Origin: Phoronis australis
Taxonomy: Eukaryota > Phoronida > Phoronidae
DNA length: 64,000 nucleotides
Assembly: GCA_002633005.1 (NCBI GenBank)
Contig: NMRA01000254.1
Span: 160,124 to 224,123, forward strand
Direction: 5' to 3'
A model generated the notes under the pieces. It did not search any database, was not told where the DNA came from, and worked only from the letters and a program-made list of their open reading frames with translations. The position numbers and the translations under genes were made by a program. Below are positions 24,431-39,400 of this stretch, in pieces (within the stretch, counting starts at the first letter, position 1; every line of letters begins with the position of its first letter).

Positions 24431-27400
24431 GTAAGTGATTGGAATCTTAATAAAGGTCGTGTTACGTCACTTCACTATTGTTGCTTGCAAAATAATAAGG
24501 GTCTGAGAACAACAGTTATTCACGCTAGAATGTCTTCAAAGGTATTCGATGGTTAGGATTAAAAATCGGATCGTTGTTTGTCGTGTTGCCCTAACTTTTT
24601 GCTGTCAATTCATTGACACTTTCTTCTCCTTTGCCTGATGATGCTCTTATGTAAGAGTAAAACGTTGCGTCTGTATTGTGGGTTTTTGTCGGATTTTTCA
24701 ATAATACTTTGGCCAGGAACTTTTAATAATACTTTGGTCAAGAACTTATGTAATCAAGGTTAGTATATTTACACAGGTAACACCAAAACGTTGACTGGCC
24801 TTCTTTAACTCACCCACCGGAAAAGGGGGCCCGTGATTTTGATTTCTGAGTGCAAAGAAAAATAGGTAGACCAGTCTTCCTCTCGCCTGTTTCTCCCCAA
24901 GTCATCCGTATGTAACCATGTCCGCTTGTAGCAACGTTGCCCGTGCCATGCATATTCCACGGTCATGACATAGCGGGAACATGGCGAGAACCCATTTCTC
25001 TGCTGCATTATTCAGTGTTGCCGGGGGTATATGTGCCGCTTCAAGTTGTTCACGCCAACTCAGATTCATAGATGCACGATGCATGATTAATTAGTTTTAG
25101 TTCTGAGATAAAAGTGATGCTGTCCACTAAACAAGCTCAGTTGAACAACGTGTTATCTATGCAGTTACCACTTGTTTGTTTGTTTTGGATGTAGGTTTTT
25201 CTTGTCGCGACAGTGCATTTTCATAGCTTCCAGTTGGTAGAGAAAACGCTAATGTAATCAAAATTTCATGTATCGGCTTCTCATCATGAAGTGTTTTCTT
25301 TTAAAATCTAATTTTTGAAGATCATTATATCATTCCCTTGTCATCAGATTATAATTATTTGACACATAAAAATCGCCTGTTTGTGGATTTTTCATGATAT
25401 GAATGAGTGAAATCATTGGGTGTCAAGGTTCAATGCGGTGAGTGATGGGGTCGATAATGTCACTTCCAATAGACACCACGCAACGTGTCCGGACGTCCCA
25501 CGCAAACACCATCAAAGCATAGGTCACTCACTCAAAACTTTGTGGACACGCAATCGTCATACCAATCGTGGCTTTAAAAACGAAGCTTCCGTATCACGAA
25601 TTATCTTTGCTTCATCTCTTCACTGATTTCGAATTATTTGGTAATATTGGAATATTGTCGTGTTCAGTTTTTCAAAGCCTGCATGCGATTAAATGAGCAT
25701 TTCCCCCGACTTTCGTTATGACGTTGTGGTATGAACCACAGCGATTGTTTGAATCGGGCGAGTCTAGGTCATTACCCGGGCACCAGCAAATCGCATCCTT
25801 CCCTGACATTACCACATAATGACGGTGTTTGTCAGAAACGGACGACTTAGCGGTCTGTGATTCATAAAATACGATTCCTCGATTTAAAAAGCATTCCTTT
25901 TGTACCATCTTCAACCTGGATAATACTCGAGCACGAATATTTATCACGGAGTGTCGAATTTCCCACCTGCCTCCGCGCCTTTAACTTCGACCCTTGCCAC
26001 AACTCTGTAAACACAGAAAGGCTAGGGGTAAATGCCTTGCAGCCCTAATGGCGAAATGATTCACGAAGGATTATGTGATAGATGTTACTGTAATAAGCGC
26101 ATCTTGTTTTTCTCCGAGAGTATTTCTTATAAGTGCCTCGTTGCACAATTCAACTTAAACTCAATTCCCACAAGTGCTCCTGTGTTATTTTTGACAATAT
26201 TGGGTTACCAGAACTTCATGAACCAAACTCGTCTGAGTCACGACAGTGAGCAAATAAGGTCGGTGTGATTTTTCTTTGTATTCAGGTACTTTTTCCGATC
26301 GATTAAGGTACGCCGACGTATCTTTTTCACATTGTTCTCAACCATACAAAAACCTGTACGCGATATGCAATATTAAATTTCAACAGGTCGCTGATGATGA
26401 TACAGGAATTTATAATATATGTTGGAGTTAAACAAAATTTGCTCGGAATGTGAATGAGACTCGCGATTTAGCAGTCGTAACCTAATTATATTTAATTCAA
26501 AGGTTAAAAATAACTCGGAGTGTTTTTAAACACAAAACACGTATGGCCTTTCTTGTCATGGTGGCATTGCTCAGTATTTATTCACATGGCATTCGCAATG
26601 CACATCAGTGTCAGTTAAGGTCATAAATCAACTGAAAGTAATTAATCATGCAATCAGAAGTGTGATAAAAATTCAGTTGACATATTTTGGTATAACATCC
26701 TTAAGCCACCTACCGACATTAATTTTGCTGGCCGATCTAGGATATCTCGAGGGGTTGGCTACCGACAACAGCTTACAACGAACACACGTTCGAGGTACCC
26801 CTAAAAACAATAGCCGTCAATCTGCCCTCGCCTTTGTCGTCATGCCAGTAAATGAGCACGACTCCCGTGTGCCCGGTTGCATGAAATAATACAAAATAGT
26901 GTCTCAACGAAGTTCCACAAATCTCAACTGCGTATTTGTGCACACTGATTATCCTTTCTTGTGCTGTTTTAGATTCTTTACTAAGTCAGATTTGACATTG
27001 ATAAATATCGAGAGTGAACTCTACGTTGTATCACCAGTGTTACTACTGAAAACAAACAGGGGTCTTTTCATGTAACGCCCCTAATTTAAGGACTAATTCC
27101 CTATTGATTTTCATTAAACTAAGGACTCAGTTTTTAGTATTATTAGAAAATGTGATTAGTCAAAGTGAAGCCCATAATAAAGATATACTTATTTTGATAT
27201 ATTGATTATATACCAAAAAAGTATACAAATACGCGAAGTATGATGGTAACGTAGCTGAGTCTCTATTCGAGACTGTTTCTTGCCACCGGGCACTGGACTC
27301 TTTAAACCCCGTCATGTGTTATAGAGGTCTCTTTATCGGCAAACGTGTTTTGTTTATGTCAATCCTCCCCGTTATGGTGGCTTCCGGACGTTGTCCTCAA

Positions 27401-30400
27401 TCCCAGCACAGGCATGCGAAACAGGTCTCTGTTGCGCCGGCAGCCTGGTGACATGTGCACATCAGTCCATCAATCTTCACGCATTCCAGAGAATGGCAAA
27501 ACATTTGCCATATGGCAGTGAAGATAGTTGGGCAACTTCTAGGTCGACGTATTTAGTTATCCACTTGGTCTAAATCAGACTGCTCTATGGCACGTCTGCG
27601 GACTTTTGCCGTCACTGTGTAAACACCATCAGCAAATTGTCTAAAATACAATTTTGTCTGAAGAGTATTCCGCCGCAAGGATTATCAAATAAAGAGGAAA
27701 CTGGTTTCCGAAGATGAATTTTTGAACTCCTACCGGTGGATATACCGGAGTGCTGGGATTTAACAATTTCTTATATTCAACAAAGACACAGCAAACGAAA
27801 ACAATGGTAGCGTCCCATAAGCAATAACCATGCGAGGCGCTTACGCCCGTTGCATGGATGTCACAAGTTAAACAATAGCTTGGGAAATCCACCCTGCGTC
27901 ATACGGCATGGGTCGCCAATAAACACTTCGCTGTCAAAACCTGTGTGTCGAACTGATGAGTAGACCCCAGGTTTTCTCATCGTTGACCTATCGAGATTCA
28001 GTAGAAACATTACATGTAAATGCCTCAGCTAGCAAAACTGAACTGACGGGGGCGATGAACAACTGTTTAAAAACTTGTCTGCGTTCCTGAGTTTCGTGTA
28101 CTCTTTTTCGTTATATATGCATCTGGTTTTAATAAGCTCAGAAACTCGTGGAAAGCTGTGTTGGAGAGTAAACGTTAATTTGTAATTTGTATACTGACAG
28201 TTTTGATAAGATATTGCTGCTTCATAACGTGTTTTTGGAAATGCCGGGTGATAATTTGGGCTCACGCAGAACCCCGACGCATTGGCAGGTAATTCTATAA
28301 CAATCATGACCCGAATGCGGGAGGGCAAGACGCATCTGTCGCATGAACACATGTGTGCTCGTCTTTAATCATAATTTATTCATGCCTTTACAAATAGCAA
28401 TTCACACAATAAACTATTACTGACTTTGTGGACGGCTCTACAACCTTTTGTCCAATTTACCATCGTCAAAAGTGGTTACTGAACTTTTAAAGCTGTATTT
28501 CATGTTTCGTAACGTCGAGTACAGTGGCGCTTTTTTCATCAAATTAAAAATCTCTGGCAGGTCATGTGCCCGATGATGCTTGACTAATAGCACTGCGTAC
28601 TTTTTTGCTTTAAAACTTCAAATTTCTTCGATAAGTTCTGTTTTTGAACATCGATTGGTTGTATTTTATCGCAAGGCGGGATGTCCAGAGAATTTATTTC
28701 AGTTGAAGGGTGAGGGTGTGAGGCTGAGTTGCACTCTCTCTGTCAGTTAACAATTAGGATTTTCTCGGACAAGAAGATTTTTTTTAACAAATAAGTTGCG
28801 CACTATCCTGTGTCAAACTATTTGCGCCTTTAGTAGAAAGATATCCAATTTGTTAAGTTGAACAAAATTCTGACAATGTGACAGGTGACCAGTCGGAGCA
28901 TGGCGATCCACGAATAAGTCATTAAACTTTCATTGCCGGTTTTTAGCATCTGCAGTCTCTAGGAACCAAGATTGGATCCTAGTAAACTATAGAGTCGTTG
29001 AACTGTTTATTAAATACTTGTTGGGATCGTTTCCCGCGTAGAAAAACTCGCAGGCACTGCTGCTAACCAAGTTTTCACACTGTCGTGTTTGGGCGAGATT
29101 ATACCCCTGAACGACATGCACGCCACTGTACCTGTATCTTAATAAGGTTGATCGCCAGCTGTGAATTTCAATACAGTATTCAATGTGATATCGCAACGTT
29201 CACCTGAATGCTTCAGCGTCTGTCACCTGACACACCTGAAATACCATAAGGTCACGTATAATTTAATAGTACGCCGCTGTGCCGAGAAATCACGTGCGCA
29301 TCTTTGTTTACAAAAATGAAATTAAGTCATTTCTGGATGTCTAAAAAAGCTCACTTCTAACGAAAATAAAATAAATCATTGTGGGTATGCTGAAGATGGA
29401 AAAACAGCAGGGATTTTGAAAGCACGACAATGGGCTACGAAGTGTAGAAATAACGTTGGAAGGTATCACGAGGTACGGTGGGGAAAGACGTGTTAGGGAC
29501 CGGTCACATAAAGTTAGTTTCTCTAAAACGGGGTAAAATTGAGTAGAATCCGATGGAAGATGTCGTATGCGAATTCAAGGCATATTTTTGACTAAGTTGT
29601 CCGTTTACGCCCGTCCGCAAGTCCGCTGAAGTCATTTTTCTTCCGATTTTCTCAACCCAAAGTCATTCTGGTGCGTCATCGTTAAACACAAACGCAGCGT
29701 TCACAAGTTTGTGTTAAACAGCCAATACGTTGTAACAACTGGGTAACCTCGGGGGATTTAGTCATGTACGGCTGTGTACAACGTTTGTTGGTGCCATCAT
29801 GACGCTAATGTCATTTATCGAGGGCATGTTAGGAACTACGGGGTGATCGTTACATAACACTATGAATCCGCCTCTTTTAACGTGTGATGAGTGTAACGAA
29901 ATAGCGACCTGCAGCTGATTTCAACAGGCGTGAAGCTAATTTACTACTGCAGAAGGAGTGCCTTAACTTTCCACCAGAAAAAAGATGTGTAAGAAATTAC
30001 CCTATATTTGGCAAGCATTGGGCTTGAGTTAGTGCAGCGTGTTCGCTCGAACTCACTGGGGTCAGCTGTCTGCCATTTATGCTAAATTACTGAAGTATAA
30101 ACCGATTTTGAACGACGAGTTTACAAAAATGGAACGTGCTCGCTTAAGGATGCACTTCTTTCGTACTAATGTACGAAACATGTGCATCACAGCCTGCTGA
30201 TTAATATTGGTTTCTGCTAAAAGGGATTGAGAGGCTACCAGAGATTGGTATGAACCTGTGTTTTGAAACGGTTAGCCAACTCCGTCAACACGGATGACTT
30301 TTTGACACTCAGTTGAACTTGCTAAAGCCGTGAATGGTCGCTGTTGTAAATAGAAATCATTACTCTCACGACAGGGAAGATTTGAGACACATTTGTGTTG

Positions 30401-33400
30401 TAAAGCTATTTCGTAGTTAGTGTTTACCCAAAGATCGGTTTGTATTTTGTGTAGGTTCCTTTACTTTCAACACTTTTCTCAGAGTTTTGAGCGCCAATAA
30501 AAACTGTTCAACATTCGGAACATAAAAAAATGACTGTATTTTTCGAACAGGTATGCAGAACCTTTGTTTTTATTTTTTGTGATCCTAAACTGTCAAAATG
30601 TGTTCCGAACACTTATATATAATAAGTTATCAGAATCATTCGTTTCGTTTTTCTGTTTTCGTAGCCTCACTCCGCAGCGTTTTCAAATCAGAAGAACTAT
30701 ACCTGTCGATAAATGACTGAAAAACTTTTAAACAAAAAGTTCCGGTACGCGAGTTTGCGTCAAAGCCATGTAATTTGCTTGACCGGTTGCAATTAACCTC
30801 CCACAACAGGTATTCCGAAAACGCGAAGAGACGGCAGCATTAAGTTACGAACTAAAAATTTTCATTAAACCTACCGTTTAACGATTTATCTGGAAGCTAA
30901 CGAGGGCGGATCCAGGACTTTGAGTTCGGGGGCGGGGGCTAGGGCAGAGTATTATCCAGAATTTTTCTCGTCAGACATTCGCACCCCCGAAATGCCAAAT
31001 GGAATATGGGAGAATTTTAGGGGGCATGGTCCCCTTGCCCCCCCCCCCCTTAAATCTAGTTAACAACCAGATTTTGTCAATTTTTGTAAATACTGTGACC
31101 AGTTAATGTGGTTAATCGCCGTGTGAAGATTATCGCATATCGGCAGTCCAAGACTCGCCGTGACAAGCATGGAAAGGTTACACTGCATCTGAAATATTGC
31201 CGTTTACATCCTGGCTCAGACTGTATTTCGATGGTAGGTTTCGAAGTGCGCAAAAATATCCAGGATGAAAAGTACACGCCCTCTATCGGCAGCGGGGTGG
31301 TACAGGGACCGAGTATGGTCTCGTCGAGCATTTAACCAACTGATAGTTCTTTCCAAGTCCATGAACCGCCGTACAAAGAGTAAGTTGAGATCGGTTTCAC
31401 ATCGTAAAATGGTCTTGATCAAAAGTTACTTTGATGGAATGCAAGCTGCATATTAATGGTACGTTTTCCATTTCTATGTCGCTGGCCCTTTTTCCGTTTA
31501 TATGCCCACTGTTTCCGAAAGTGCGCTTGGGCTCATATTTAGGAAACTGGGAAGGTAATTCAGTATGCTGCTTTCCGAATTTGAGTGCTGGAGCTCGTTA
31601 TCGGAAATCCTTGGTATATCTGCAAAAATTCAGCAGCAACATAAAATGTAAATAGACAAATCATGAAGACTTTCTGTCAAGTCCAGACTTTAAGCCTAAA
31701 TGAAATGAGTGAAATGGGGGCTTGAACTGCACCCGCCGCATGCTTACATTATGGCGTTGACCTACTTTGTGTGCGTGGATTAGTCGCCATTCATGAGTTT
31801 TTCATTATATTTGCGTGTACAATTAATATCGGCACATGCACTTGTAAACACTGGGTCGTGATAATTTGTACAGCTGCTTGATAGCGCGATTGTCAATCGC
31901 CTCCACCATCTGTAAAGTATTGGTCTACAATAATCTGTTGCGCTTCACGATCGTTAAATCTAGTCTGCCTTTTTGTGCCTTCAACTTCTAAATGTCACAT
32001 TATTTTTTCAAACTGTTAGTTAATCTGGGTACCATTTCACGGCGCACATCATCTGCGTGTGTCGTAAGGATTCCTTCGGGTAGTCAAAATACCAACAACT
32101 TGCCATTTTTATTTTTCAAAGACTTGCTACGTTATTGCAAATTTTTGTTGATTAGAATGATGACGAGAGTGGAATACAAGCCCAAATAATGATGAATACT
32201 TAAGTTTTAAGAATTTTTCCAATTTCCTTACATTGTTTCGAAAGAGAGGAATATTTATCGAAAGCACTTCTGCATGATTAAGCTGGGAACGTACGCCTGT
32301 TTTGGAACACATGGAGTAGCTGACAGGTGGAATTTCAGGTCATCAAGATTTCTCAACATAAGAATCACTAAGAAATCATATTTCATTATCACGAATACAA
32401 TTTCTACTATATAGTTGTCATAAAACAAGTCTTCGTAAATAACACGATATTTGTAACCTTGTTGTTACCTTTTGAAAAGTCGTAAAATGACCATTTCAGC
32501 AATTCTTTTTATGCAAAGTAAATGAATAATTATCATAAACGGCAAAACTATGTTTTTCGTGAATGATCCGTATAAGTGAAGCTACTTAAAGTGCGGTCAA
32601 CCACTCGTGGTTTTTTCAGTTCAAGATGAAATATAGTGTTCATGGATTTGTCAAACTACACGAGTCTAGACGTCTGATGGTTAAACCCTTTGTTTAATAT
32701 AATCAGGGTGACCCAAAATGCACGCACACTTCAGAACAACTCAAATGTAGTTCCCGTTTATCAAATTCTGCGCCCGGGTCTAGTGTATTGTTACATCTTG
32801 CGGTGAAAGTAGTGCGTGAACAGTCACGTGATCTGTAAATGAACGAGAATGGCTCACACGACAAAATTCAGGAGAACGAAAAATTTGCCGGCAATGCTAC
32901 TGTAAACTCAAAATCGTCAAATTAATAGACAATGCATTTACATTGGTCTAAAGGTTTAATTCATTTTTTGTTACCTCTTTATGAAGCAATCTTGTATTTA
33001 AGTCGATAAACAACGCAGTTATTGTCATTTGCAGTGTGAGGACATTGCATTGTACAGCATTATTAAATACTTTCTGTTTCAATGTGATTGAAACATCAGT
33101 GATCAACCAATATCATCTAGTGTTTGGATTTAATAAAACTAAACGAGTGTTGGTCTTTCTTAATATTTTTGCTCTACTAATGATATGGAATTAGTTCACT
33201 CTATATTACGTTACGATATTCGACCTCATGAACAAAACCGGGGGATGGTATTTTTATTTCGTAGCTGTAGTCAACTTTTCTTGCTGGAATAGTCGTAGCT
33301 TATCGCTAACTTGACCCGTAATGTTATCAATATTATGCAAAAGGCACAATATGATGGACTAAAGATACCGAGAACCGGTTCAAGGTTAGTTACTGTGTAT

Positions 33401-36400
33401 GAACATCTCAAGTGTGTCAAGACGAAACGTCATCTAGCCTCCCTTAGATTTGCATTTATGAAGCGTACATAAACCAGTTTTTCAAATCCTTTCTAATCAA
33501 AGTACATGCAGGTAAACATTGACTCCGCACCTTCCGCTACGTTTGGGTAAATATTTGTTGTTACACACTCCCGCGTAAAAAGTCGTGACATTACAGGTTA
33601 AGGGGGCGTTTCTGATAAACTGATATCTTAGATAATTTATTTATTCATTTTTTATTTAGAGAGCCGAGGATTGGCAAAGTAAGCAACAGACCGCTGATTC
33701 TATGTGAATCTGGGTCTCTTGTTACTGGACATGTTCAACTTTTGTGAGAGGATTAGTGTACGTGCTAGCTTTTGTTATCGTTACTCCTCACCGCCAGACA
33801 AGGCCATCATGTTAAACTGTTTATTGGGGTATAAACAAACGTGGACTCGTAATGCCGTTTTGCTGATAGTTGCTCACGAAACCGATATCTTGTGCAAAGG
33901 AAGTTGGACATTCTCAGTTTTCTTCAAAATATCACCGACACAAATATTGATCAAAGAAATATTGCAAACGAGCGCCTTTGCCCCATTTTTTCAATGCCTA
34001 GCAGATGGTGTAGGAGTATTGCCTTGCGTCAAAGTCAAGAGCTTATAAGCGATTTGCGAGCGAATAAACTGAGGCCGGTTTCTCTAAAATCTAACCTCAC
34101 GACATTTTTTACGCTCAGCGTAAACGTAGACTTACGACCAGTCGTAAGATTTGGCGTTGCTACGTGGTGCTCGTTTCATCAGAGGTCGTAAGACCAGTCG
34201 TAGATAATTAAAACGGTAATCGGCACGTTACTGCAAACGTAAAGCTACGGTTTTATAGATGAGAGAAACGTTGCAATTGAGGTTAAGTTGAAAATTTTTC
34301 ATATTCAAACCTAACGACCACCTTCACAAGTCTAACTAATCAACTTCGTGGAAATTAAAATTACGACCGTTGCTAAAATCGGACTTAAGACATTTGATAA
34401 AACAGACTTGGACATGCGAGTGTCGCTTTATTTCCTTGCGTCCATCGAGACGCCGTGGCTCAACATTTTGAAAAAATGCGATATTACGTAAGAGGCAGAC
34501 CTCCCAGAAGATACATGTTTTGCAGGGTGTTTCAAAATCGTCTCAAATTTTTGGACCTCAGGAAGCGCACTCAATGTTTGGAGAACTCACGATTCTGACC
34601 CTGGCCTTTGAAATTGTTGCCAACACGTCATGCCAGTAAGTGAAGCCAATAAGTTGTTACAGAATTTTGGTGAGCGTCACGCGGTTAAAATGGAAGGGGT
34701 CATTTAGAAAATAAACAGATCTTGCGCCTGCTTCCAATCTTCCGCCAAGAACGCCAAGAGCTTTAAATCCACCATCGGACATTCCTATCCGCAGATGTCA
34801 GTCCATCGTCAGCTAATTATCAAACCAGACACCAGCAGCGACCACTGCAACCAGTGCTGATGATGACTTGGGTTTCTAAAGAAAACTTCAAAGGTCATTT
34901 TTTCATACCAGACCAACTTGACAGTGGATGTGAACTTTTGACGGGTTACGTCAGTGGATATTCTAGGCAATGATACATACGAATAAAATTCACTGACTTG
35001 CGCTATTTTCTACGCGCTCTTAATGTCTACCTGACACATCACACCTGAATTCACGTGGGACTGTGATGCTCAAGCAGTGAGTCACGTAATCTCCGATTGC
35101 TGCCATCAGCTAGACTGTTATTGCCAAGACAGGGAGGCATGATGGTAACGAATAATAATTACATCTCATGTTATTCCACTTGGATATCGAACAATCAGGC
35201 TTTCCTTTTGGCGAATTATCTGGGTAAAAAATGTCATAATCGAGATAAGTCGTGAATTACACAACAGGCTCTTTGTTATGGTGACTAGATAATTATAGTA
35301 ATCGAGCCAGTAAATGTATTGCGCAAGCCGTTTTGTCTAACCGAAACATCCTCAAAAACGTGAAAAAGTCTAATCCTGTTGTAGAAAAAATCTACAGTCC
35401 AGACCAATAGTATATGTTATAGTATATTGTTCGCCCATTATGGCGTAAGTTGTCAAAAGGGGTTCAAATCACTCGTTCAGTCTCGTGTACAAATAAATTG
35501 ACTAGTAGTCTACAATTATTTATCTTACCAATTTCAGTGCTGTTCATATTATCGGAGATCCAAAGCGGGGGCGTTTGCACCGGGTTGTCAGTCAGTGTCC
35601 GTTTTCAATGACTGTTTTATCGGCAGTCACCTTATCCGGGCACACTCAATTCCCACCCAAACAGTAGATAATAAGATAACGCTTGTTGCTTCGTTAATCG
35701 TTTTTGAGCGAGTCTGTTTGAAACGCTGAAACAAACATTTCCGCTCTAGACGTTTAGATTTGTAATACCTTTAGGAAACCGAGATAAGGATTTTGTTGTT
35801 CCTTTCCTAATATTTGCTGACCTTTCCTCGTGCCGCTTATTTCGGTTTATTGCTGTATACCATCCTTATGAATTGAATAAACCCTTTTAAGAAGGGAGAC
35901 CCTAAGATACATTGTACGCACAATTGAATAGATACCAAATTCACCTATGCGGGTGTCCGCCTGCTTTGGTTTTGAAAGAGTAATGGAAACTGTAGAAGAA
36001 AGTTAATTGCGTGGTAGGCACGGGCGTTCTCATTATCGGCGCGCTTTCCGTCCCTGTTATCTTTCCCACCGCTGTACAATTCTAACGAACGTAGTTGTCA
36101 TGGGCTCCATTAGTATAAATTCAAATGTTAAGCTTCCTCAATGTATCATTGACAGTAAAAACAGATTCATATCATCTGTAGCATGAACCTGGCAACAAAC
36201 AGATTGCGCGAAACATAAAATCAGTTAGCAAACTACAGGCTGTCAGCTTTACATGTATTTAGGCATGTTTTGAAGATCCGTACAGTACAGCGCCATCACC
36301 GAAACCCACTCCTTTAGCGCATATTTTGAGATGGAGTCCCTTGTTTTTGTTCAAGGGATCAAAGATCGAGCAATGCCCTAAGTTAGTTAACTTACATGCC

Positions 36401-39400
36401 AGAAAATCAAACTGAAACTATCTTGTTGTCATTTCGAGGAATTATTTATTGTCATGTGTTTTTATAAATCTACAATCGATATCACAGTACTGGCTATAAA
36501 CATCACCGACAACATTCTGAAAAAAGTCAACACGATGGCGGCCATTTTATTGGCATGTGTCATGTGACCTTAAACTCATCAAAAAACAATTAAGTTGATA
36601 ATAACAGATTGCCAGTTCAGCAGGGCGGCAGGTGAATCGCTCTCATGTACGTTATGTTTCACACATCTAAAGTTACGAAATCACATCGCAGCTGTCCAGG
36701 TGACTGTTTATTTACTGCAATTTCGTGTAACAAACACGGCGGAGATCAACAACCCCCAAATGCTACAGTGGCTGACGACCAAGAAACGCAGAGTTCTCGC
36801 TGCAATCTGACTGTTTTTTCAAGCCGTCAAGAGCCAATCAGCTTGAGAGGCTGGCGATGGCCGGGCTTGTTGTTTGGGTACAAGCATGTGGCCACGTGAC
36901 GACATTGCATACCATTTTCACCACAACTGGTCTTAATATAGCCACGGTGAAGCTCTCCCGTGAAGCTTTCCGTTGAGAATGCATAGAATGCTCCGGTACG
37001 CATTAAAGAAATGTTAACGGCACAGCAGCAGAGGTCGTATTGAGCATCGGGTTAATTGTTTGTTAATTACAATACCATTGGCGGAAAATGCAAATTTAGA
37101 AAACCTTCCTGCTCACAAGTTGACTGACATTTAACGTAGCTTGTTTTATATTCATTAGCTCACATTTTGCGTTTGCAAGCGAATTATTACGATAGTTCCT
37201 GTTTCATGAAAAATCACTTAAGATTTAAGTAGGAAACTTAGCGTTATGCTCCACACAACTATTTCTGCATAATAATAAAGTCTGTCTTGAACAAAAGTCA
37301 AAATCCACCGAGAACACACACATAACTATTAGGTACCGAGATAATTTCTAAAAAATTATTTTTAGACTGTGATGAACTCATTATTTCTTGACGGAGCCTT
37401 TATTCAAGAGTTTTGAAGTGGGAGTCTAAAACCAATGCTCCTAAACTTATGGAATGAACTGAACGGCTATGCAATTTGAACACCATCTACATCTACGCCA
37501 AAGATACTGTGTAGGCCTATATATGTGTAACTATAATATCTGTCTACGCTAAACAAAGTGCAGTCGACAACTTGTAAATGTATAAACAAAAAATTCTGCA
37601 AATAGATGACCTCTTCACTAATGACGTACCTCGGGGGCTCTCATAGTATCACGCCACATACTTACTGGATACGGTTGAGTGATTTACGGCGGATCATTTT
37701 CGACACAAAATTCGTTTTTAAAAACATTTGGCAATTTTCAACCTACTTCATATTCACATCGCAGCTATATGTTGTGCTTCTAACTAATTTGGCCTAGCAA
37801 TCACATTGATAAAGAATTAGTGTGCAAGTTCCACTTTAAGTGAGTTTTCATGAAACAGACCCCAGCATTATACAGGTACGTTTTCTTGAACGAATGTCGT
37901 GTGCGACAAAACCGAAGCTGATCATGAGTGCTCCAGTGGGCAGATGTTCCGTCAGCACTTTCCAAGTTCATAAGTAGCGCGACGACTTTTCGTTTTACAA
38001 AGAATATGCCCGATTTTCCTATGATTTTCGTCCAATTATAAAGCATGGGCGGTGCACCATAAGGGTCTGGGGGGCTATAGCCCCCCTCTCTTTTCAGTGC
38101 TCCGCCGCGCATGGTCTTTAGTGGCCGGTGCATCACAGGGGGGCTCTAGTCTTTTCAGTGCTGCGCCGCCCATGTAAAGAAATTGCCTATTGGCGATCGG
38201 ACCACTGACTCTACAGTCCGGTTGTTCCACGGAATCGTATACGAAGATCAAAGTGCGATAACACGATTTTAGAGTTCCAACGCTCGGCACCGACTCGAGT
38301 GAAAGTGAGTCGCAGCCTAAGATGATGAAGGCGAGATTTGCATGTTTCTCAGAAAATCGAGGTGGACAAAGCCTGGACCAGGTCAAAACAAAGTTGGTTC
38401 CAGTCTGCATTTTTTTTGGAAAAACAAGTACGTGGTGTAGTATTTTTAGTTGCTCTCATTTTGAAAAATAATCCACCTGTGTCGAGCAAAATGATGTGAG
38501 ATTTGTTTATTTATTTTTCACTCATCGCTTACCCTTGCTTACACGCCTTCAGTGTGCAGCTTTTCAAAAAAAAAACACACCGGACGTTGGGCCTTTTTAG
38601 TCGTTGAGCACAGCTCTCAAAACGAGACGGCGTACAGACCAGAGTAAACTTTACTTTTGACCTAACAAGGACGTCAATTATTAATGTCAAAAGCCCTGGA
38701 TATTATCGCCTACAATATTATTTTTCAATTGATCGGATCAGAGTTGGCTGTTAAGATTGTCATCGGTTGACCTACTTCTAACAAAAAACCGGCTACCTCA
38801 GACGGTGACGTTTTTACCGCGGATTTCACTCCCGACGCCATAGAAGCCTTCTTTGAACAAAATACACCGGTGTTAAAAGTCGACCACGTCACAGTGCACG
38901 AGTTTTTGTGTGTGTGGTAAAAACTTTGATTGATGAGTAGTGTTACTGTTGGTTCATGAGTTCTCTTCATGGTGGTGTTTCAACAAGCTGAATGAGGGAA
39001 TGCCGTCAGTTCATTTTAACATGTTCTCGAAATCACCTGCATCTCAAACATTGCGCAGTTGCTGCCTGAATCATCGCCAACACGGATGTATCAAATAACA
39101 AATGTCGGGTTACAAAAACAATGCACCAAAAAAGCAAAACAAGCAATGCTGCGTTATTACTCGTGACATATTAAAGAAAACACCCCGACTTCATTCACAG
39201 TCCAATGAAACCTACACTATTATACGTACTTTTCATGGATCAAGTTTTTATGAACGTTTTAATTCGCTTGCGGCTTCTGTAGGCCGTGTAAACACAGGTG
39301 GTCCCGAGACCAGGGGTATTCAATGACTAGATTAAAAAGCCTTGCGGAGGTCTCTCGTCAGTCATAGTTATACAGCTGTAAAGACCACATTATTATTATT